Shown here: piece by piece, positions 34,037-43,280 of the stretch
Layout of the letters: every line of letters starts with the position of its first letter
Numbering within the stretch: position 1 is the first letter of the stretch
Source of the DNA: Rectinema subterraneum
GTDB taxonomy: Bacteria > Spirochaetota > Spirochaetia > Treponematales > Rectinemataceae
Length of the DNA stretch: 64,000 nt
Direction of reading: 5' to 3'
Assembly: GCA_009768935.1 (NCBI GenBank)
Contig: WESA01000001.1
Location: 62,001 to 126,000 of the forward strand
Position numbers and translations under genes: made by a program
Notes under the pieces: generated by a model
Told to the model about the DNA's origin: nothing
Seen by the model: the letters and a program-made list of their open reading frames with translations, nothing else
Database searches by the model: none

Positions 34037-34360
34037 ATGGCAGAGAAAACAGAGAAATTTTTGGAAGCAGCGTTACTGGAAATGCTCAAGGCGGTGAAAG
34101 ACCCCGAGCTGGGCTATTCCATTGTCGATTTGGGCTTGGTGTACCGTGCCGAACAGACAGAAGACGGGATTGAGGTCGACTTTACCCTGACCTATATCGG
34201 CTGCCCGCTTGAGGCTCAGCTGAGAAGGGACATTGAGCGGACCTTACAGAAAAAAACCGGCATTCGTCCGGTGCGCGCGCGGCTGGTTTGGAATCCACCA
34301 TGGACGATAGATCGCGCAAGCGATGAAATCCGCTTGAACATGGGCTATGCGATCTGGTAG
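34037..34360 (+). CDS. sufT: MIP18/SufT-type iron-sulfur assembly protein (DUF59)
   Basis: The 107-residue protein is a DUF59/MIP18 domain, the family of SufT, PaaD and eukaryotic CIA2. The core motif DPELGYSIVDLGLVYRAE (residues 20-37) and TYIGCPLEAQLRRDIE (the conserved Cys at about residue 55) are intact. In Gram-positives SufT helps mature Fe-S proteins under high demand. The position just upstream of sufCBDSU supports this. There is no ribosome-binding site and a TGA lies in frame just upstream, so translation may be leaderless. A GC-rich hairpin and a repeat copy separate it from sufC. Confidence 0.88.
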   Translation: MAEKTEKFLEAALLEMLKAVKDPELGYSIVDLGLVYRAEQTEDGIEVDFTLTYIGCPLEAQLRRDIERTLQKKTGIRPVRARLVWNPPWTIDRASDEIRLNMGYAIW

Positions 34361-34376
34361 CAGCTGGGAACTGGTG

Positions 34377-34420
34377 CCGGGCGTGCGGCCATCGGCCATT
34401 GATAGCGGCCGCCCGGTTTT
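34377..34420 (+). terminator. GC-rich hairpin with T run between sufT and sufC
   Basis: CCGGGCG-TG-CGGCC (34377-34390) can pair with GGCCGCCCGG (34407-34416), then four T residues. It may terminate or attenuate between sufT and the suf genes. The same GGCCGCCCG half-hairpin adjoins the repeat copy upstream of guaB. Confidence 0.55.
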
Positions 34421-34439
34421 ACCCAAGGTTGAGAACACT
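34417..34439 (-). repeat. Dispersed 23-bp repeat, copy 7 (upstream of sufC)
   Basis: On the minus strand it reads AGTGTTCTCAACCTTGGG then TAAAA. It lies 17 bases before the sufC ATG and starts within the T run of the preceding hairpin. Confidence 0.75.
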
Positions 34440-34456
34440 ATGAGGAAGGAACCATT

Positions 34457-35245
34457 ATGCAAGAAGGATTGATCATTCGCGGCCTTTCGGCAGGTCTCGA
34501 AAATAAGCGCATTATCGATGCGCTGCATCTTGAAGTGCCCGACGGAGAAGTGCACGCCCTCATGGGGCCAAACGGCCATGGCAAAAGTACCCTCGCCAAC
34601 ATTCTTATGGGCCACCCCGGCTATGCCGTCGAGGAAGGCGAAGTGCTCTTCGATGGCGAGAATCTCCTCGATCTGGAAGTGTGGGAACGAGCGCGAAAAG
34701 GCCTCTTTCTTGCCTTTCAGTACCCAGCAGAGATCCCCGGTGTCACCGTATCGAAATTCTTGAAACGCATCGCCGACTTGCGGCGAAACCCGCCCAGGAA
34801 TACCTCGGTGTTTTTAAGCGAGCTCAAAGAAAACTTGCGCATGCTCGATATCGAGCCGGCCTTTGTGAACCGCTATCTCAACGATGGCTTTTCCGGCGGC
34901 GAGAAAAAGCGGATGGAGATTCTCCAGCTTTTGACAATCCAGCCTCGCTTTGCCATTTTCGACGAAACCGATTCGGGCCTGGATATCGATGCGCTCAAAG
35001 TTGTAGCAGCAGGCATCAACCATATGCGCGGGCCTGGCTTCTCCGCCCTCGTGATTACGCATTACCGGCGCCTTCTCGATCTCGTCAAACCAGACAAGGT
35101 ACATATTCTGGAAAAAGGGCACATTGTAGCTTGCGGGGGCTTCGAGCTCGTCGAGCTTCTGGAGCGCGACGGGTATGACGGCATTCGCCGCATTGTCGCG
35201 AATCCGGCGAATCCGGAAGTCCGGGAGGCTGTGTATGAGCACTGA
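34457..35245 (+). CDS. sufC: Fe-S assembly ATPase SufC
   Basis: SufC is the ABC-type ATPase of the SufBCD scaffold complex. The Walker A is [18 protein letters not shown] (about residues 36-53), the ABC signature [19 protein letters not shown], and the Walker [20 protein letters not shown], which is the distinctive SufC form with D-E-T-D-S-G-L-D. Length 262 is slightly over the usual 250. The start has AGGAAGGA upstream. Its stop overlaps the sufB start by 11 bases (TATGAGCACTGA). First gene of the core suf run. Confidence 0.96.
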   Translation: MQEGLIIRGLSAGLENKRIIDALHLEVPDGEVHALMGPNGHGKSTLANILMGHPGYAVEEGEVLFDGENLLDLEVWERARKGLFLAFQYPAEIPGVTVSKFLKRIADLRRNPPRNTSVFLSELKENLRMLDIEPAFVNRYLNDGFSGGEKKRMEILQLLTIQPRFAIFDETDSGLDIDALKVVAAGINHMRGPGFSALVITHYRRLLDLVKPDKVHILEKGHIVACGGFELVELLERDGYDGIRRIVANPANPEVREAVYEH

Positions 35246-36668
35246 AAGTGCTGCCCTCCAGCCTGATACCTCAATCCGAGCCATAGGGGAAGGCTACGCC
35301 GAGCGCTTCGGTTTTTCGATGCCGAACCGCTCGATCGTCAAGACCAGCCAGGGCTTGACCGAAGAAACAGTCCGCGCAATCAGCAAAACCAAGGATGAAC
35401 CTGAATGGATGCTGCGCTTCAGACTCCGAGCTCTGCACCTCTTCCAGACACTTCCGATGCCCACATGGGGAGCGAATCTCTCTCAGCTCGAATTCGGCTC
35501 AATGACCTATTACTCGAAGCCCACAGAGAGTGCAAAAGATTCCTGGGATGCGCTGCCTGCTGATATCAAATCGACCTACGAACGGCTTGGTGTGCCCGAA
35601 GCGGAGCGAAAATTTCTGGCAGGCGTGGGAGCGCAGTATGACTCCGAAATGGTCTATCACAATATTCGCGAAGACCTCAAGAAAAAAGGCATCCTCTTCT
35701 CCGATGTAGAAACGGCCGTACGCGAACACCCTGGCCTAGTCAAGCGCTTTTTCGGAACCGTCGTACCGCCCGATGACAACAAATTCGCTGCGCTCAACAG
35801 CGCGGTGTGGTCGGGTGGCTCCTTTGTCTATGTGCCGCCCGGCGTGCATGTCGACATACCCCTGCAGGCGTATTTCAGAGTCAACTCGCAGGCCTTCGGC
35901 CAGTTCGAGCGGACGCTGATCATCGCGGACGAAGGATCTTTTGTGCATTACATCGAAGGCTGCACGGCGCCTGTGTTCTCGAAGGACAGCCTACATTCGG
36001 CGGTGGTGGAAATTATTGCTCTGCCGAATTCGCGGATTCGCTACTCCACAGTACAGAACTGGTCGAGCAACATGTACAACCTTGTGACCAAGCGCGCGTT
36101 TGCCTACGACAACGCAATTATGGAGTGGGTGGATGGCAATATCGGTTCCAAAGTGACCATGAAGTATCCGGCCATTTTTCTCATGGGCCCGGGGGCCCGA
36201 GGCGAAGTGCTTTCGATTGCGTTTGCGGGCAAGGGTCAGGAGCAGGATACGGGAGCGAAAATCTTCCATTTTGCATCGAATACCTCAAGCGTCATCACCT
36301 CCAAATCCATTTCGAAAGACGGAGGGACAGCGAGCTATCGAGGCCTCGTCAAAGTCGAAGCAGGGCTCACGAACATCAAGTCCAAGGTAGAATGCGACGC
36401 GCTCATCCTTGATCCCCATTCCCGCTCCAACACCTATCCTACAATGGATATCCGGTCGGAACAGGCTACCATGGAGCATGAAGCCAAGGTATCCAAAATA
36501 AGTGAAGAACAGCTCTTCTATCTCATGAGCCGCGGCCTTTCCGAAGAAGAGGCCGCGATTATGATTGTAAACGGCTTTATCGATCCGCTTGTGAAAGAAT
36601 TGCCGATGGAATACGCAGTCGAACTGAACCGTCTCATAGAGCTGGAAATGGAGGGATCTGTAGGATGA
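35235..36668 (+). CDS. sufB: Fe-S cluster scaffold SufB
   Basis: SufB, with SufC and SufD, is the scaffold on which clusters are built. Family blocks include [19 protein letters not shown] near residue 45, [30 protein letters not shown], the conserved [20 protein letters not shown] with the cluster-relevant Cys, and the C-terminal [28 protein letters not shown]. It has 477 residues. The ATG at 35235 lies inside the sufC end and is the natural start; the upstream frame is not conserved. The sufD start overlaps its stop by four bases. Confidence 0.97.
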   Translation: MSTESAALQPDTSIRAIGEGYAERFGFSMPNRSIVKTSQGLTEETVRAISKTKDEPEWMLRFRLRALHLFQTLPMPTWGANLSQLEFGSMTYYSKPTESAKDSWDALPADIKSTYERLGVPEAERKFLAGVGAQYDSEMVYHNIREDLKKKGILFSDVETAVREHPGLVKRFFGTVVPPDDNKFAALNSAVWSGGSFVYVPPGVHVDIPLQAYFRVNSQAFGQFERTLIIADEGSFVHYIEGCTAPVFSKDSLHSAVVEIIALPNSRIRYSTVQNWSSNMYNLVTKRAFAYDNAIMEWVDGNIGSKVTMKYPAIFLMGPGARGEVLSIAFAGKGQEQDTGAKIFHFASNTSSVITSKSISKDGGTASYRGLVKVEAGLTNIKSKVECDALILDPHSRSNTYPTMDIRSEQATMEHEAKVSKISEEQLFYLMSRGLSEEEAAIMIVNGFIDPLVKELPMEYAVELNRLIELEMEGSVG

Positions 36669-37711
36669 GCGGCACAATCTTGGACACACTGAAGGTCTCC
36701 AGGCGCGAGAAAGCAAACGACGCTGCGGCGCTCCTTTTCCCCGCGGACTCGAAAAGTTCCGGCTTGAAGCGCCTTGATATTGCGATTTCGAGCCCCGCTT
36801 CGGGAGCGCTGTCAGGCGCTCCACAAGAACCGAAAGAACCGGCAGAATACGAACAATACAGGGAAGCTTCCATCGCGCTGGGGGCGGGAGCGGAAGCGGC
36901 TGTCCTTGTGCGCTTTGTGGCTGCCGGTGCTGCATCTCAAGATCGCGCAGCAGACGAACCGGCACGCATGCAAGACGCCCGCTTGGCGCGCGCAGAAAAC
37001 CCGGAAACTCCTGGCTCCCTGCGTCTCACTACGTCCCTGCATATTCGCCTTGCAGCCCATGCTCGACTCAACCTCTATGTGCTATCAAACCTGCCTGCTT
37101 CGTTTTCCCGCGAGGCGCTCAGCCACGCCGCGCTGAGCGAAGGCGCTGTGCTCACCTGGACGAACGTGGTGTTCGATGAAGGAAATGGCCTTTATACCAC
37201 CCGAATCGAACTCGAAGGAGAAGGCAGCGAACTCGATTTTGCCGGTGCCTATGGGGCTCGTTGCACTACTGAGGGAGAACACGCGCTCTCGATTCACCAC
37301 ACAGCGCCGCACAGCAAAAGCCGCACTATTCTCAAATCGGCGCTGAAAGATTCGGCCCATCTTGCGTTCAGGGGCCTTATCCATGTAGAAAACACAGCCC
37401 GCGGCACAGACGCGTACCTTGCGAACCGAAACCTCGTACTGGAGGATGGAGCACGCGCGGAAAGCTTCCCACAGCTCAAAATCGAAACAGACGAGGTAGC
37501 CTGCAGCCATGGGGCCACCACAGGCGGGCCTCGCCAGGAAGAGCTCTTTTATCTCATGAGCCGAGGGCTGGACCGCGCAGCAGCAAAAAACATGCTGGTG
37601 CTGGGGCATCTGGGATCGGTGCTGAACAGGCTACCGCCCGACCTCGCCGAGGAAATGGAAGACATTGCGGCATCGGCGCTTGGCCTGAACGCGCAAGGAA
37701 GCTGCATATGA
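36665..37711 (+). CDS. sufD: Fe-S cluster assembly protein SufD
   Basis: SufD pairs with SufB in the scaffold complex. The C-terminal half shows the SufBD core: [60 protein letters not shown] block, then [22 protein letters not shown]. The N-terminal half is weakly conserved and carries Ala/Gly/Pro/Glu-rich stretches ([17 protein letters not shown] and [18 protein letters not shown]). With 348 residues it is shorter than E. coli SufD (423). Four-base overlaps with both sufB and sufS indicate coupling. Confidence 0.9.
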   Translation: MSGTILDTLKVSRREKANDAAALLFPADSKSSGLKRLDIAISSPASGALSGAPQEPKEPAEYEQYREASIALGAGAEAAVLVRFVAAGAASQDRAADEPARMQDARLARAENPETPGSLRLTTSLHIRLAAHARLNLYVLSNLPASFSREALSHAALSEGAVLTWTNVVFDEGNGLYTTRIELEGEGSELDFAGAYGARCTTEGEHALSIHHTAPHSKSRTILKSALKDSAHLAFRGLIHVENTARGTDAYLANRNLVLEDGARAESFPQLKIETDEVACSHGATTGGPRQEELFYLMSRGLDRAAAKNMLVLGHLGSVLNRLPPDLAEEMEDIAASALGLNAQGSCI

Positions 37712-38958
37712 AAACGACCTTCTCTGCCCTGGCTGAGGGCGCCGATATCAGCATAAACGCTGCTGTGGCCCGCGAACTGAAAAAAGAATACCCAATCTTC
37801 AGAACACTCCCCAATCTTGTCTATCTCGACAATGCCGCGACCACCCAGAAACCCTTGTCGGTGCTCGATGCTGAGCGCGATTTTTACATGCAATCCTGTG
37901 CAAATGTGCATCGCGCAATCCATACCATAGGGGAAGAGGCGACTGCTCGCTACGAGAAAGCACGCTCCAGCATGGCGCGGTTCATCGGCGCTGCCCCCAA
38001 AGAGTTGATATTCACCCGCGGAACAACTGAGTCCATCAACCTCGTCGCGCGCACCTTTGGCGAGACGCTGCGCGAAGGCGACGAAATTATTCTCTCCGTG
38101 ATGGAACACCATGCGAATATGGTGCCCTGGCAGCAACTTGCCGAGCGGCGGGGTGTCGTGCTCAAATTCATCCCCGTCACCGATCTTGGCGAGCTCGATC
38201 TTGCCGAATACGAAAAACTTGTCAGCCCGAGAACGCGCCTTGTGGCAGTGACCATGGTGTCGAATGTGCTGGGCACAATCAACCCGATCGACAGGATTGT
38301 AGCAACAGCGAGGTCAGCAGGGGTGCCGGTGCTCCTCGATGCAGCACAGGCAGCGCCATCCATGCCCCTCGATGTGAAGGCGCTTGGGGCGGATTTTGTG
38401 GCTTTTTCGGGGCACAAGATGTATGGGCCTTTTGGTATCGGCATTCTTTGGGGAAGCGAAACAATGCTCGACAGAATGCCGCCATTCCTCGGGGGAGGTG
38501 ACATGATCTCAGAGGTCAGGCTGGAAGGTTTTTCGGTCAATGAGCTGCCGTATAAGTTCGAAGCGGGAACACCGCCCATCGCTCAGGCAATCGGGCTTGA
38601 AGCAGCGGCCGAGTGGCTTTCCAGCGTCGGACTTGAGGCCCTGGGCGAGTATGAGTCAGCCCTCGCGCGCCGCTTTCTGGATGCGATAAAAGACATTCCT
38701 GGGCTCAGGGTTATGGGCAGCGCTCGCCAGCGCGCAGGCATTGTCGCATTCACGCTCGAAAACGCGCATGCGCACGATGTGGCTGCCTATCTGGACAGGC
38801 GCGGGATTGCAGTTCGCGCAGGGCACCATTGTGCGCATCCTCTGGCACGCCGGTTCGGTGTTGTTTCTTCAGCCCGTGCAAGCTTTGGCGCCTATAATCT
38901 GCCCGAAGACGCCGATGCCGCAGCACGGGCTCTGGCCGATGCGCAGGAGGCACTATGA
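37708..38958 (+). CDS. sufS: Cysteine desulfurase SufS
   Basis: SufS removes sulfur from cysteine as a persulfide for cluster assembly. It is a class V PLP enzyme: YLDNAATTQKP (residues about 36-46), VMEHHANMVPWQ, the PLP Lys in FSGHKMYGPFGIG, and the persulfide-forming Cys in RAGHHCAHPLARRFG. About 30 N-terminal residues are extra. Overlaps of four bases with sufD and sufU place it in the operon. In this group SufU is the usual sulfur acceptor, which follows directly. Confidence 0.96.
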   Translation: MKTTFSALAEGADISINAAVARELKKEYPIFRTLPNLVYLDNAATTQKPLSVLDAERDFYMQSCANVHRAIHTIGEEATARYEKARSSMARFIGAAPKELIFTRGTTESINLVARTFGETLREGDEIILSVMEHHANMVPWQQLAERRGVVLKFIPVTDLGELDLAEYEKLVSPRTRLVAVTMVSNVLGTINPIDRIVATARSAGVPVLLDAAQAAPSMPLDVKALGADFVAFSGHKMYGPFGIGILWGSETMLDRMPPFLGGGDMISEVRLEGFSVNELPYKFEAGTPPIAQAIGLEAAAEWLSSVGLEALGEYESALARRFLDAIKDIPGLRVMGSARQRAGIVAFTLENAHAHDVAAYLDRRGIAVRAGHHCAHPLARRFGVVSSARASFGAYNLPEDADAAARALADAQEAL

Positions 38959-39410
38959 GCGACCCCTACCAGGCAATATACGAAGAAATTATCCACGAGC
39001 ACTACAAAAAACCGAAATACCGCAGAATCCTCGAAGGACTGCCATATGCGGAAAACCCTTCATGCGGAGACCGCGTGCGCATCTCGATACAGGTGGGCGA
39101 TGATGGACACATTGCCAGCGCAGCCTTTGATGGCTCAGGCTGTTCGATCTCCATGAGCTCCGCAGACATCCTTGCCGAGGATCTTATAGGGAAAACCCCG
39201 GAAGAAGCCCGAGCGCAGGTAGAGCGCTTCCTTGCGGTACTCCGTGGCGAGCTCGACGTCGATGAACTCGATGCCTATGGCGATGCTGCAGCATTCAAGG
39301 GCATCGCCCGCCTTCCGGTGCGCGTCAAATGCGCCGCCCTCGCCTGGAGAGCAGCGCTGGCCCAACTCGACGCAATCAAATCAAAAGGCAATAAGGCCGC
39401 AGCCAGCTAA
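38955..39410 (+). CDS. sufU: SufU sulfur-transfer protein
   Basis: SufU accepts sulfur from SufS through a zinc-bound Cys site. The three ligand cysteines are visible: NPSCGDRVRIS (about residue 37), GSGCSISMSSAD (about residue 63, with the SufU-typical SISMSS), and VKCAALAWRA (about residue 125). An Asp in CGD is the fourth ligand. It is 151 residues long. Its TAA overlaps the convergent CoA-transferase gene by three bases, so there is no room for a terminator between the operons. Confidence 0.93.
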   Translation: MSDPYQAIYEEIIHEHYKKPKYRRILEGLPYAENPSCGDRVRISIQVGDDGHIASAAFDGSGCSISMSSADILAEDLIGKTPEEARAQVERFLAVLRGELDVDELDAYGDAAAFKGIARLPVRVKCAALAWRAALAQLDAIKSKGNKAAAS

Positions 39411-40075
39411 GCCGGCTCCCATAAAAGGATGTCCTCTGCCAGCTCCACATCCGCTTCGGTATGCGCGATAATCCATTCGGCTGTCCATGGCGCGAACACT
39501 TCCTTCAGAATAAAAGAGTGGCCGCTTACCACAAAAAAGCCTAGATCCGTCACCACATAGTCCACTTCATGCGCCGCCGTGAGCGGCAGGCTGCATCGCC
39601 GTTTGAGCTTGCTCGCTCCCGATTTCTCGAAATGCGTCGTCGCTGCGATGACATGCCGGGAGCCAGCCACAAGATCCATAGCGCCGCCCATCCCTGGAAC
39701 CATTTTGCCGGGAATCTTGTAGTTGGCCAGGTTGCCTTCCTGATCGACTTCGAGCACGCCGAGAACCGTATAATCGACATGCCCGCCTCGAATGATTCCG
39801 AAGCTTGTCGCTGAATCGAAAAAACAGCCGCCTGGCAGGATCGTCACGGCCTTTCCGCCTGCATTGGTCAGGTCCTTGTCTTCCCCGCCGGGAGCGGGTT
39901 CAGGCCCAAGGCCGATAAGCCCGTTCTCGGACTGGAGAATTACCGTTACCTCTTTCGGAATATAGTTCCCCACCAGGGTCGGAAGGCCAATCCCCAGGTT
40001 GACCACATCTCCCGTTTTGAAAAAACGCGCGATGCGCTGCGCAATAATCTCTTTGTTTTCGATGTATTCGGGCAT
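39407..40075 (-). CDS. atoA: CoA-transferase subunit B (acetoacetate CoA-transferase type)
   Basis: The 222-residue subunit carries the catalytic Glu in the QSENGLIGLGP motif (about residues 47-57) and the family's GIGLPTLVGNYI start. With the alpha subunit it moves CoA between acetate or butyrate and acetoacetate. Its position after the kam genes suggests that it activates the acetoacetate released by Kce, linking lysine carbon to butyrate or acetate formation. This partnership is inferred from position and from the same grouping in known lysine fermenters. The alpha gene ends 10 bases upstream. Confidence 0.92.
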   Translation of the reverse strand: MPEYIENKEIIAQRIARFFKTGDVVNLGIGLPTLVGNYIPKEVTVILQSENGLIGLGPEPAPGGEDKDLTNAGGKAVTILPGGCFFDSATSFGIIRGGHVDYTVLGVLEVDQEGNLANYKIPGKMVPGMGGAMDLVAGSRHVIAATTHFEKSGASKLKRRCSLPLTAAHEVDYVVTDLGFFVVSGHSFILKEVFAPWTAEWIIAHTEADVELAEDILLWEPA

Positions 40076-40085
40076 TGCGGTCTCC

Positions 40086-40757
40086 TTACGCCGTCACCAG
40101 GTAATCAACAAAAATCGATGGCGTGTGCACATGGTCTGGATCGATTGTTCCGATTTCTACCAGCTCCTCAACTTCCGCAATCACGAGCGAACAGGCGGGC
40201 GCCATAATCGGGTTGAAATTTCGCGCAGTCTTTGCATAGACAAGGTTCCCTGCTCGGTCACCTTTTTTCGCTTTAATAATCGCGACATCGCCAGGAAGCG
40301 GAAGCTCGAGCAGGTACTTTCTGCTATTCACTTCGAAGACGTGCTTGCCTTGCTCGACTTCTGTGCCTGCGCCGGTAGGCGTCAGAATACCGCCAAGCCC
40401 GAACCCCGCTGCCCGTATGCGCTCTGCCAGCGTTCCCTGCGGAACAAGCTCGACTTCGATTTCGCCAGAGCTCATGAGTTTCTGGGTTTCCGCATTGGTG
40501 CCGATGTGAGATGTGATGACCTTCCTGACAAGGTGGTTGAGAATGAGAGGCGCCAGCCCTGTTGTCCTGCCCGTTTTCGGATCGTAGATAGCCGTATCAT
40601 TGCACACAATTGTGAGTTCTCCAATGTGCGCCTCGCAGAGTGCAGCGATAATCGCGTCGGGCGAGCCACAGCCGAGAAAACCGCCAATATGCACTACAGA
40701 ACCGGGCTGAATGAGCGCTGCCGCTTCGCGCGCGCTGATAACGGGTTTCGCAATCAT
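40086..40757 (-). CDS. atoD: CoA-transferase subunit A (acetoacetate CoA-transferase type)
   Basis: The alpha subunit (223 residues) shows the CoA-binding loop GSVVHIGGFLGCGSPDAII near residue 18 and the family blocks KVITSHIGTNAETQKLM, VELVPQGTLAERIRAAGFGLGG and GDVAIIKAKKGDRAGNLVYAKTARNFNP. It forms an A2B2-type enzyme with the next gene. It follows nhaC by three bases, so it is in the same transcript as that transporter. The exact acyl acceptor is not visible from the sequence. Confidence 0.92.
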   Translation of the reverse strand: MIAKPVISAREAAALIQPGSVVHIGGFLGCGSPDAIIAALCEAHIGELTIVCNDTAIYDPKTGRTTGLAPLILNHLVRKVITSHIGTNAETQKLMSSGEIEVELVPQGTLAERIRAAGFGLGGILTPTGAGTEVEQGKHVFEVNSRKYLLELPLPGDVAIIKAKKGDRAGNLVYAKTARNFNPIMAPACSLVIAEVEELVEIGTIDPDHVHTPSIFVDYLVTA

Positions 40758-40760
40758 GGC

Positions 40761-42398
40761 TCAGTCTTCCAGCTTGTATTTCTGCACGCCCCATACCTTG
40801 GGCAACACCGCAATGCCAACCGCAAACAGCACTGCCGTCACGAGGAGCGCCAGAATGGTGCTGTCAGTTATTCCAAGCGTGACTATGCCAAACGCCGCGC
40901 AAATGGCCACAAACACCGCATAGGGCATCTGCGTTGCCACATGCTCCAGGTGTGGGCAGTTCGCGCCCGTTGACGACAGGATTGTCGTATCGGAAATCGG
41001 CGAGCAATGGTCGCCAAAGACCGCCCCTCCCATTACCGACGCCGTCGAATATACCGTGATATTGATGAGAGCATTCCCGGAGAGCCCCATTTTCTCGCCC
41101 AGCGCGACCGCGATTGGCATTGCAATCGGGATCATGATCGCCATCGTACCCCAGCTCGTCCCCGTCGAGAATGAAATAACACAGGAAATCAAAAACACAA
41201 TGAGCGGCAAAAGCCAGAGCGGGAAATTGCCGCCCCGCACCGCCTGGGCAAGATAGTTCGCAAGCCCCACGCCGCCATCTTCCGGGGATTTCTTGATGAT
41301 AAAACCGATAGACCACGCAAGCGAGAGAATGACAATGGCAGGCACCATCGATTTGATGCCATCCACAATCGCTTCGGCACTCTGCGAAATATTGAGGAGA
41401 CGCCGCAGCAAAAAATAGATATAGGAAAAGACAATCGCGAACATGATTGAATAAAAGAGCGCCTTCGACGCATCGGTATTGTTGAAAGCCTCTCCGAGGG
41501 ACATCGAGGCCATCGCTTCACCCATGTTGTGAATATTTTCGCCATCGATCGAGCCCATCCATGTCGTGACCGGGAAGAACACAACCGCGCAGACAATGAG
41601 CAGCAGAAGCGGAATGAGAAAATCGAACCAGGTAGCGTTGGTGGTCGCCGCTTTCTGATCGAGCTTGCCTGCGACAATCCCGTACTTTTTCTCGTCAAAA
41701 AGCCCAAGGCCTTTTTCGGCTCTGGCTTCCGAGCGCGCCATGGGACCGAAATCGCGCCCTTTGAATGCGACAAATGCGACCATCAGGATAGCGAAAAGCG
41801 CGTAGAGATTGTTCGGTATGGTGCGGATGAAATAGGTGAATTCGCTGATACCCAGCTTGTCGAAACCTTCGGAGCCTTTGGTATAGCTCATCACAGTGAT
41901 GACCCAGCTCGAAATCGGCGCGATAATGCACACCGGCGCGGCGGTGGAATCCAGAATATAGGCAAGTTTGGCGCGCGATATCTTCTTTTCGTCGGTGACC
42001 GGCCGCATGCAGGCGCCGATGGTAAGGCTGTTGAAGTAGTCATCGATAAAAATGATGATGCCGAAAATCCAGGTCAAGAGGAGTACACTGGTTTTGCTTT
42101 TTGCCTTCTTGCCCGCCCACGAGCCAAATGCGTAGGCCGCTCCTGTTTTATGCCACATGCCGACAAGCGCCCCCAGCAGCGCACAGAACAGAATAATACG
42201 GATGTTCCAGCCGTCCGCCAGCATTTCGGCGAGCAGATCGGTAAGTCGTACGAGCGCCTGCAGCGGGTTGCCGCCAGCAACCGTCATCGCCCCGGCAAAG
42301 ATGCCCAAGAACAGGCTGACAATGACATCCTTTGTCCAGATGGCCAGCAGCACCGTCAGAACCGGTGGCAACAATGCCAGAATCCCGAAGTTTTCCAT
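40761..42398 (-). CDS. nhaC: NhaC-family antiporter, probable lysine/cation transporter
   Basis: The 545-residue protein has many hydrophobic segments and the NhaC family pattern: TKDVIVSLFLGIFAGAMTVAGGNP near the N-terminus, LLLTWIFGIIIFIDDYFNSLTIG, ISFSTGTSWGTMAIMIPIAMPIAV, and NALINITVYSTASVMGGAVFGDHCSPISDTTILSSTGA. Such proteins exchange Na+ and H+, and some move amino acids or organic acids. Homologues sit in lysine-fermentation clusters, where they may bring in lysine or handle Na+; which one applies here is unknown. A hairpin lies between it and kamE upstream. Confidence 0.88.
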   Translation of the reverse strand: MENFGILALLPPVLTVLLAIWTKDVIVSLFLGIFAGAMTVAGGNPLQALVRLTDLLAEMLADGWNIRIILFCALLGALVGMWHKTGAAYAFGSWAGKKAKSKTSVLLLTWIFGIIIFIDDYFNSLTIGACMRPVTDEKKISRAKLAYILDSTAAPVCIIAPISSWVITVMSYTKGSEGFDKLGISEFTYFIRTIPNNLYALFAILMVAFVAFKGRDFGPMARSEARAEKGLGLFDEKKYGIVAGKLDQKAATTNATWFDFLIPLLLLIVCAVVFFPVTTWMGSIDGENIHNMGEAMASMSLGEAFNNTDASKALFYSIMFAIVFSYIYFLLRRLLNISQSAEAIVDGIKSMVPAIVILSLAWSIGFIIKKSPEDGGVGLANYLAQAVRGGNFPLWLLPLIVFLISCVISFSTGTSWGTMAIMIPIAMPIAVALGEKMGLSGNALINITVYSTASVMGGAVFGDHCSPISDTTILSSTGANCPHLEHVATQMPYAVFVAICAAFGIVTLGITDSTILALLVTAVLFAVGIAVLPKVWGVQKYKLED

Positions 42399-42421
42399 AT
42401 GAAGCCTCCTATGTATGAAAA

Positions 42422-42447
42422 TGCCGCACCTGTTTGCGGGTGCGGCA
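42422..42447 (-). terminator. Hairpin with T run between kamE and nhaC
   Basis: TGCCGCACC (42422-42430) and GGTGCGGCA (42439-42447) form a perfect 9-bp stem. On the minus strand it is followed by four T residues. It would lower nhaC-atoDA transcription relative to the kam genes. Confidence 0.65.
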
Positions 42448-42500
42448 CTGGATACCGAGTGTCATTCTTGAGCGCGATCGGAAAGAAAAGCGCTTTTTGC

Positions 42501-43241
42501 TCATTTCCGGCCCTCCTGGACCATTTTTTTTACGATGAATGTGGCGACATCCTCTGCGTACGTCCCATGGCCAAAACCCGCATCGAAGCCGATTTTGGCC
42601 GCAAGCTTGTTGGAAATACGCGGGCCGCCCGCAATGCAGATGAACCTCCCGCGCTCGCCCTTCGCTTCGAGAAGCTCGATAAATTCAGTCAAATTATGAA
42701 CATGCGAATTTTTCTGAGTGACCACTTGCGACACGAGAATGGCGTCGGCATTGTGGGCTTCCGCGTAGTCGATGAGTGTTTCGTTCGGCACCTGGGCGCC
42801 GAGGTTGTGCGCCTCGATCATTTCGTAGCGCTCGAGGCCGTAATGATGGTTGTAGCCCTTCATATTCATGATTGCATCGATACCGACAGTGTGGGCGTCG
42901 AAGCCGGTGCAGGCGCCGACGACCACGACCTTTCTTCCAATATGAGCTCGAATGAATGCATTGATTTCGTCCATCGTCATGGGCTTTTCGGAATCGTCGC
43001 GATCGCCTTCCACTGTGTCCCAGTCGATGCCATGCTGCGTCGCCGCATAGACCACAAAGAAGGTAAACTCGTCCGACATGGGCGCCATATGGACCACTTC
43101 CGCTTCATGGAAGCCCCAGGCCAGCGCAATTCGCCGCGCTGCCTCGAGAGCCCGCGAACCAGCCGGAACCGGAAGGCTGAACGAAAGCTGGACTTTTCCA
43201 TCGTCCATCGTGTCGCCGTAAGGTCTGATGATGTGCGCCAT
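42501..43241 (-). CDS. kamE: Lysine 5,6-aminomutase beta subunit (B12-binding)
   Basis: KamE is the small, adenosylcobalamin-binding subunit of the enzyme that moves the terminal amino group of beta-lysine or D-lysine. The B12 motif is FDAHTVG (D115, H117, G120), and K128 in NMKGYNHHYG sits 11 residues after the His, as does the PLP-linking Lys144 of the Clostridium enzyme. The C-terminal Rossmann part (ADAILVSQVVTQKNSHVHN, IAGGPRISNKLA, GFGHGTYAEDVATFIV) is intact. It has 246 residues. kamD lies 39 bases upstream in the same transcript. Confidence 0.96.
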   Translation of the reverse strand: MAHIIRPYGDTMDDGKVQLSFSLPVPAGSRALEAARRIALAWGFHEAEVVHMAPMSDEFTFFVVYAATQHGIDWDTVEGDRDDSEKPMTMDEINAFIRAHIGRKVVVVGACTGFDAHTVGIDAIMNMKGYNHHYGLERYEMIEAHNLGAQVPNETLIDYAEAHNADAILVSQVVTQKNSHVHNLTEFIELLEAKGERGRFICIAGGPRISNKLAAKIGFDAGFGHGTYAEDVATFIVKKMVQEGRK

Positions 43242-43280
43242 ACTGACTTCCTCCTCTATGCCGGTATTCCGCCCCCGGCT

